A stretch of 64,000 bases of DNA from Serratia bockelmannii (GTDB lineage Bacteria; Pseudomonadota; Gammaproteobacteria; Enterobacterales; Enterobacteriaceae): NCBI RefSeq assembly GCF_008011855.1, contig NZ_VOUX01000031.1, forward strand, positions 62,001-126,000, given 5' to 3'. Below the pieces are notes generated by a model. That model was not told where the DNA came from and did not search any database. It saw only the letters and a program-made list of their open reading frames with translations. Positions 60,256 through 64,000 of this stretch are shown piece by piece (within the stretch, counting starts at the first letter, position 1; each line of letters begins with the position of its first letter). The position numbers and the translations under genes are program-made.

Positions 60256-61572
60256 GTGTTAGAACGTCTGTCGTGGAAGAGGCTGGCTCTGGAGCTGGCT
60301 CTTTTTTGTTTGCCCGCCTTGCTGCTGGGGCTGATTTTCGGTTATCTGCCCTGGTTTCTGCTGGCCTCCGCGCTGGCTGCGCTGGTGTGGAATTTCTACA
60401 ACCAGCTCAAACTCTCCCATTGGCTGTGGATTGACCGCAGCATGACGCCGCCGCCCGGCCGCTGGAGCTGGGAGCCGCTGTTCTATGGCCTGTATCAGAT
60501 GCAGCAGCGCAATCGCCGCCGCCGGCGCGAGCTGGCGCTGCTGATCAAGCGCTTTCGCAGCGGGGCCGAATCGTTGCCTGACGCGGTGGTGATGACCACC
60601 GTCGAGGGCAATATCTTCTGGTGCAACGGGCTGGCGCAGCATCTGCTCGGCTTCCGCTGGCCGGAAGACAACGGCCAGCACATCCTCAACCTGCTGCGCT
60701 ATCCGGAATTCAGCCACTATCTGCAACAGCAGGAGTTTTCACGTCCGCTGACGCTGCAGTTGAACAACGAACACTACGTCGAATTCCGCGTGATGCCGTA
60801 TTCCGAAGGGCAGTTGCTGATGGTGGCGCGCGACGTCACCCAGATGCGCCAACTGGAGGGCGCACGGCGCAACTTCTTCGCCAACGTCAGCCATGAGCTG
60901 CGCACGCCGCTGACGGTGCTGCAGGGCTACCTGGAGATGATGGGCGACGAAGAGCAGGACGGTTCGCTGCGCAGCAAGGCGCTTAGCACCATGCAAGAGC
61001 AGACCCGCCGGATGGACGGGCTGGTCAAGCAACTGCTGACACTGTCGCGCATCGAGGCGGCGCCCAATGTCGACATGAACGAGCGCGTGGATATCCCGCT
61101 GATGCTGCGGGTGTTGCAGCGCGAGGCGCAGTCGCTGAGCGGCGGTAATCACGAGATCACCTTCCGGGTTAACGAGCAGCTCAACGTGTTCGGTAATGAA
61201 GATCAGTTGCGCAGCGCGGTGTCTAACCTGGTGTACAACGCGGTCAACCACACGCCGAAGGGCACCCACATCGAAGTGAGCTGGCAGCAGACGGCGCACG
61301 GCGCGCAGTTCCAGGTCAGCGACAACGGGCCGGGCATCGCCGCCGAGCACCTGCCGCGCCTGACCGAGCGTTTTTACCGCGTCGACAAGGCCCGTTCGCG
61401 CCAGACCGGCGGCAGCGGGCTGGGGCTGGCGATTGTCAAACACGCGCTCAGCCATCACGATGCGCGGCTGGAGATCCTCAGCGAACCAGGGATCGGCACC
61501 CGCTTTATCTTTACCTTACCCAATCGGTTGATTGTTCCCGCCGCTTTATCAGAGAATGCGGTGAAAAATTAA
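60256..61572 (+). CDS. phoR: phosphate regulon sensor kinase PhoR
   Basis: 438 residues. Two close N-terminal membrane helices (about 10-50), PAS domain (about 95-190), HisKA with the phosphorylated His in [23 protein letters not shown], and HATPase with [18 protein letters not shown] and [13 protein letters not shown]. It phosphorylates PhoB when the Pst system signals low phosphate. The start is GTG (60256), matching the E. coli [10 protein letters not shown] opening; the upstream ATG at 60251 meets a stop after two codons. It sits 24 nt after phoB. Confidence 0.96.
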   Translation: MLERLSWKRLALELALFCLPALLLGLIFGYLPWFLLASALAALVWNFYNQLKLSHWLWIDRSMTPPPGRWSWEPLFYGLYQMQQRNRRRRRELALLIKRFRSGAESLPDAVVMTTVEGNIFWCNGLAQHLLGFRWPEDNGQHILNLLRYPEFSHYLQQQEFSRPLTLQLNNEHYVEFRVMPYSEGQLLMVARDVTQMRQLEGARRNFFANVSHELRTPLTVLQGYLEMMGDEEQDGSLRSKALSTMQEQTRRMDGLVKQLLTLSRIEAAPNVDMNERVDIPLMLRVLQREAQSLSGGNHEITFRVNEQLNVFGNEDQLRSAVSNLVYNAVNHTPKGTHIEVSWQQTAHGAQFQVSDNGPGIAAEHLPRLTERFYRVDKARSRQTGGSGLGLAIVKHALSHHDARLEILSEPGIGTRFIFTLPNRLIVPAALSENAVKN

Positions 61573-61586
61573 CGCGAGACACCGGT

Positions 61587-62549
61587 ATGACCCGAATAAC
61601 CCGAGGGCTGTTGCTTTGCCTGGCGCTGCTGGCCGGGCGCGGCGCGCTGGCGCAGCCCGACGGCATGCTGGCGGGCAACCTGTCCAGCGTCGGTTCCGAC
61701 ACCCTGGCGAATCTGATGGCGCTATGGGCGCAGGATTTCAGCCAGCATTATCCCAACGTTAACCTGCAGATCCAGGCCGCCGGATCGTCGACCGCGCCGA
61801 CCGCGTTGGCGGCGGGCGCCGCGCAGCTGGGTCCGATGAGCCGGCCGATGAAGGCCGCCGAGGTTTCGGCGTTCGAACATCGTTACGGCTATGCGCCGCT
61901 GGCGGTGCCGGTAGCGGTGGATGCGCTGGTGGTGTTGGTGCATCAGGACAACCCGCTGCGCGGCCTCAATCTGCAGCAGCTCGATCGCATTTTCTCCGCC
62001 ACCCGGCGCTGCGGCGAAAGCAAACCGCTGACGCGCTGGGGCGAGCTGGGGCTGAGTGGCGACTGGGCGACGCGTTCGCTGCAGCGTTTCGGCCGCAACT
62101 CGGCGTCCGGCACCTACGGCTATTTCAAACTGCGTGCGCTGTGCGGCGGCGATTTTATGCCGCGCGTCAATGAGCTGCCCGGTTCAGCCTCGGTGGTGCA
62201 GGCGGTGGCCGGTTCGCTCAACGGCATCGGCTACGCCAGCATCGGTTTTCGCGCCAGCGGCGTGCGGCTGCTGCCGTTGGCGGAGTCGGGAGAGGACTAT
62301 GTTGCCCCTACCGCCGCCAACGTGCGCAACGATCGCTACCCGCTGTCGCGCTATCTGTATATCTACATCAACAAAGCCCCTAATCAACCGCTGGAGCCGC
62401 TGACCGCCGCGTTCCTCGACCGCGTGCTGTCGACTGCCGGGCAGAGCCTGGTCAATCACGACGGCTATCTGCCGCTGCCGCCGGGCGCCCTGCAGAAGAC
62501 CCGTCAGGCGCTTGGGTTGCCACCGCTCGCGCCGGCCATGATGAAATAA
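61587..62549 (+). CDS. PstS-like phosphate-binding protein downstream of phoR
   Basis: 320 residues with a signal peptide to about residue 22 (GALA|QPD). Periplasmic phosphate-binding (PBP) fold: [48 protein letters not shown] (phosphate-ligand loop), [44 protein letters not shown]. It differs from canonical PstS (346 residues in E. coli). Fourteen nt after phoR, it is probably cotranscribed with phoBR and may bind phosphate with a distinct affinity or signal to PhoR. E. coli has no such gene here. Two Cys (RRCGE, RALCGG) may bridge. Confidence 0.87.
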   Translation: MTRITRGLLLCLALLAGRGALAQPDGMLAGNLSSVGSDTLANLMALWAQDFSQHYPNVNLQIQAAGSSTAPTALAAGAAQLGPMSRPMKAAEVSAFEHRYGYAPLAVPVAVDALVVLVHQDNPLRGLNLQQLDRIFSATRRCGESKPLTRWGELGLSGDWATRSLQRFGRNSASGTYGYFKLRALCGGDFMPRVNELPGSASVVQAVAGSLNGIGYASIGFRASGVRLLPLAESGEDYVAPTAANVRNDRYPLSRYLYIYINKAPNQPLEPLTAAFLDRVLSTAGQSLVNHDGYLPLPPGALQKTRQALGLPPLAPAMMK

Positions 62550-63034
62550 CCGACAAAATGCGACGTAATTTTCGCCTTTTTTCACGGCCAAACGAAGCTC
62601 GTGCCACGCGAAAATCGGGCTTATATTGGCGTTTTCGCGCGGTAAAGTGATATATGCTTCACGTTTCGTGAATCTGCTGTTCAAAAATGATACAAATCAT
62701 GTAGTGTATATTTATTGATAGCCAATATGATCGACTGGTGGCTAAAGTTTATATGGTCGATAGCTCTGCTTTTCGCCGTGCGTCTTGCCTTGAAGCGCTA
62801 TAAACGTTTACCTTAGCCCTCGTTGTCGGATTAAACCTCCATTTTTATAACTCCTAAAATTTTGCCCATCTTCATGAGCGGCCACTTTCGAATAGGGACA
62901 TAAACGCCGGATCGACTGCGTTTAGGGTGCTTATTTGGCGCTGCAACGTTAGGGCATGCCGGCAACCGGGTGGGGCGTTACGCCACCACGCTATCGGACC
63001 ATTTTTTTCATTTGAACAGGCAACACGACATCGT
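62550..63034. other. 485-bp spacer between the pstS-like gene and brnQ
   Basis: No gene supported. It is AT-rich in 62660-62860. A hairpin-like GTGGGGCG-TTA-CGCCACCAC (near 62970-62990) precedes TTTTTTT and might be an attenuator, and a 19-codon open frame overlaps it, but that frame has no runs of Leu, Ile or Val codons. Confidence 0.35.
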
Positions 63035-64000
63035 ATGAGTCATCGTTTAACGTCAAAAGATATCCTGGCACTGGGTTTCATGACCTTTGCCTTATTCGTT
63101 GGGGCCGGGAACATCATCTTCCCGCCGATGGTCGGCTTGCAGTCCGGTGAACACGTCTGGACCGCAGCGCTGGGCTTCCTGATCACCGCCGTGGGTCTGC
63201 CGGTCATCACCGTCATCGCGTTGGCGCGCGTCGGCGGCGGCATCGACGCCCTCAGTTCGCCGATCGGCCGCGGCGCCGGCCTGCTGCTGGCGACCGTCTG
63301 CTACCTGGCCGTCGGCCCGCTGTTCGCCACGCCGCGCACCGCCACCGTATCCTTCGAAGTGGGCATTGCCCCGCTGACCGGTGACGGCACCATGCCGCTG
63401 TTTATCTATAGCCTGGTGTACTTCGCGCTAGTGATCGGCATCTCCCTGTATCCGGGCCGTCTGCTCGATACCGTCGGCCACGTGCTGGCGCCGCTGAAGA
63501 TCGTGGCGCTGGCCGTACTGGGCATCGCCGCACTGCTGTGGCCTGCCGGCGCGCCGATCCCGGCGACGGCGGCTTACCAGAGCGTGCCTTTCTCCTCCGG
63601 CTTCGTTAACGGCTATCTGACCATGGATACGCTGGGGGCGCTGGTATTCGGCATCGTTATCGTCAACGCGGCGCGTTCACGCGGCGTGAAAGACGCCGGT
63701 CTGTTGACTCGTTACACCATTCTGGCCGGTTTGATCGCCGGCGTGGGCCTGACGCTGGTTTACCTGAGCCTGTTCAAGCTGGGCTCCGGCAGCGGCGCGC
63801 TGGTGCCTGACGCCACCAACGGCGCGGTGATCCTGCACGCTTACGTTCAGAACACCTTCGGCGGTTTGGGCAGCTTCTTCCTGGCGGCGCTGATCTTCAT
63901 CGCCTGCATGGTGACCGCGGTAGGCCTGACCTGCGCCTGCGCCGAGTTCTTCGCGCAATATCTGCCGTTCTCGTACAAGACGCTGGTGTTTATCCTGGGC
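63035..64000 (+). CDS. brnQ: branched-chain amino acid transporter BrnQ (5' part)
   Basis: The first 322 codons; the gene continues past the window (family about 439 residues). Very close to E. coli Brn[57 protein letters not shown], then [29 protein letters not shown], and [22 protein letters not shown] at the window end. About eight of its twelve membrane helices are here. It imports leucine, isoleucine and valine with Na+. It follows phoR-pstS-like as in the E. coli phoBR-brnQ order. Confidence 0.95.
   Translation, partial: MSHRLTSKDILALGFMTFALFVGAGNIIFPPMVGLQSGEHVWTAALGFLITAVGLPVITVIALARVGGGIDALSSPIGRGAGLLLATVCYLAVGPLFATPRTATVSFEVGIAPLTGDGTMPLFIYSLVYFALVIGISLYPGRLLDTVGHVLAPLKIVALAVLGIAALLWPAGAPIPATAAYQSVPFSSGFVNGYLTMDTLGALVFGIVIVNAARSRGVKDAGLLTRYTILAGLIAGVGLTLVYLSLFKLGSGSGALVPDATNGAVILHAYVQNTFGGLGSFFLAALIFIACMVTAVGLTCACAEFFAQYLPFSYKTLVFILG

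Noticed and set aside
62950-63015. Leader peptide and attenuator for brnQ
   Set aside because: The 19-codon frame has no run of Leu, Ile or Val codons, and the hairpin to T-run spacing is poor.
1-64000. CRISPR arrays, tRNA or rRNA genes, insertion sequences, prophage modules
   Set aside because: No regularly spaced repeats, cloverleaf or rRNA segments, transposases, integrases or phage structural genes were seen.

Overview
The window looks like a chromosomal segment of an enterobacterium of the genus Serratia, most likely S. marcescens or a close relative. The basis is high GC with strong GC3 bias, the right half keeping the E. coli-type backbone order aroL-yaiA-aroM-ppnP-rdgC-mak-sbcC-sbcD-phoB-phoR-brnQ, and a complete hasI-hasS-hasR-hasA-hasD-hasE-hasB heme-acquisition locus whose products have the lengths known for S. 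marcescens (HasR 899, HasA 188, HasB 263 residues). No rRNA, tRNA, CRISPR array, prophage or insertion sequence was seen.

Left part (1-12.1 kb): a quinone-reductase-like flavoprotein, a small protein of unknown family, an Exc2-like lipoprotein, a DsbA-like thiol oxidoreductase with a CGPC active site, the aromatic-amine regulator feaR tail to tail with feaB, the exporter leuE, ada coupled to a 2-oxoglutarate oxygenase, tehB behind an NsrR-like site, a GNAT enzyme, a DUF1615 lipoprotein and an indolepyruvate/phenylpyruvate decarboxylase. Middle part (12.7-30.7 kb): single genes and pairs, including a universal stress protein, pagP, envelope proteins, a ZIP-like transporter, DeoR/VOC, LysR/pirin/ycaC, an XRE regulator divergent from a methyltransferase, aqpZ, a periplasmic phytase-fold esterase and LtrA, the last two separated by an unusual hairpin cluster.

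Iron and heme part (30.8-46 kb): a Fur-box-preceded pair (periplasmic binding protein plus TonB-dependent receptor), aroL with TyrR-like boxes, yaiA, and then the has locus. Here a Fur box drives the ECF sigma factor HasI. A repeated promoter element (same motif, same 12-nt spacer) lies before both hasS and hasR, which reads as the HasI recognition sequence. Stem-loops sit between hasS and hasR and between hasA and hasD. HasR receives heme from the secreted hemophore HasA, HasDE exports HasA, and HasB is the dedicated TonB-like energiser.

Right part (46-64 kb): an IclR regulator with matching 17-bp palindromes before itself and before an OPT transporter-DUF1177-aroM operon, then ppnP, rdgC, mak, a Phd/PIN toxin-antitoxin pair, an orphan BglG-type antiterminator whose leader carries a split RAT and a terminator, sbcCD, phoBR with a three-repeat Pho box, a PstS-like protein, and the 5' part of brnQ, which runs off the window. 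Compared with the E. coli order, has plus iclR-OPT-DUF1177 lies between yaiA and aroM, and the toxin-antitoxin pair plus bglG-like gene occupies the place of araJ.
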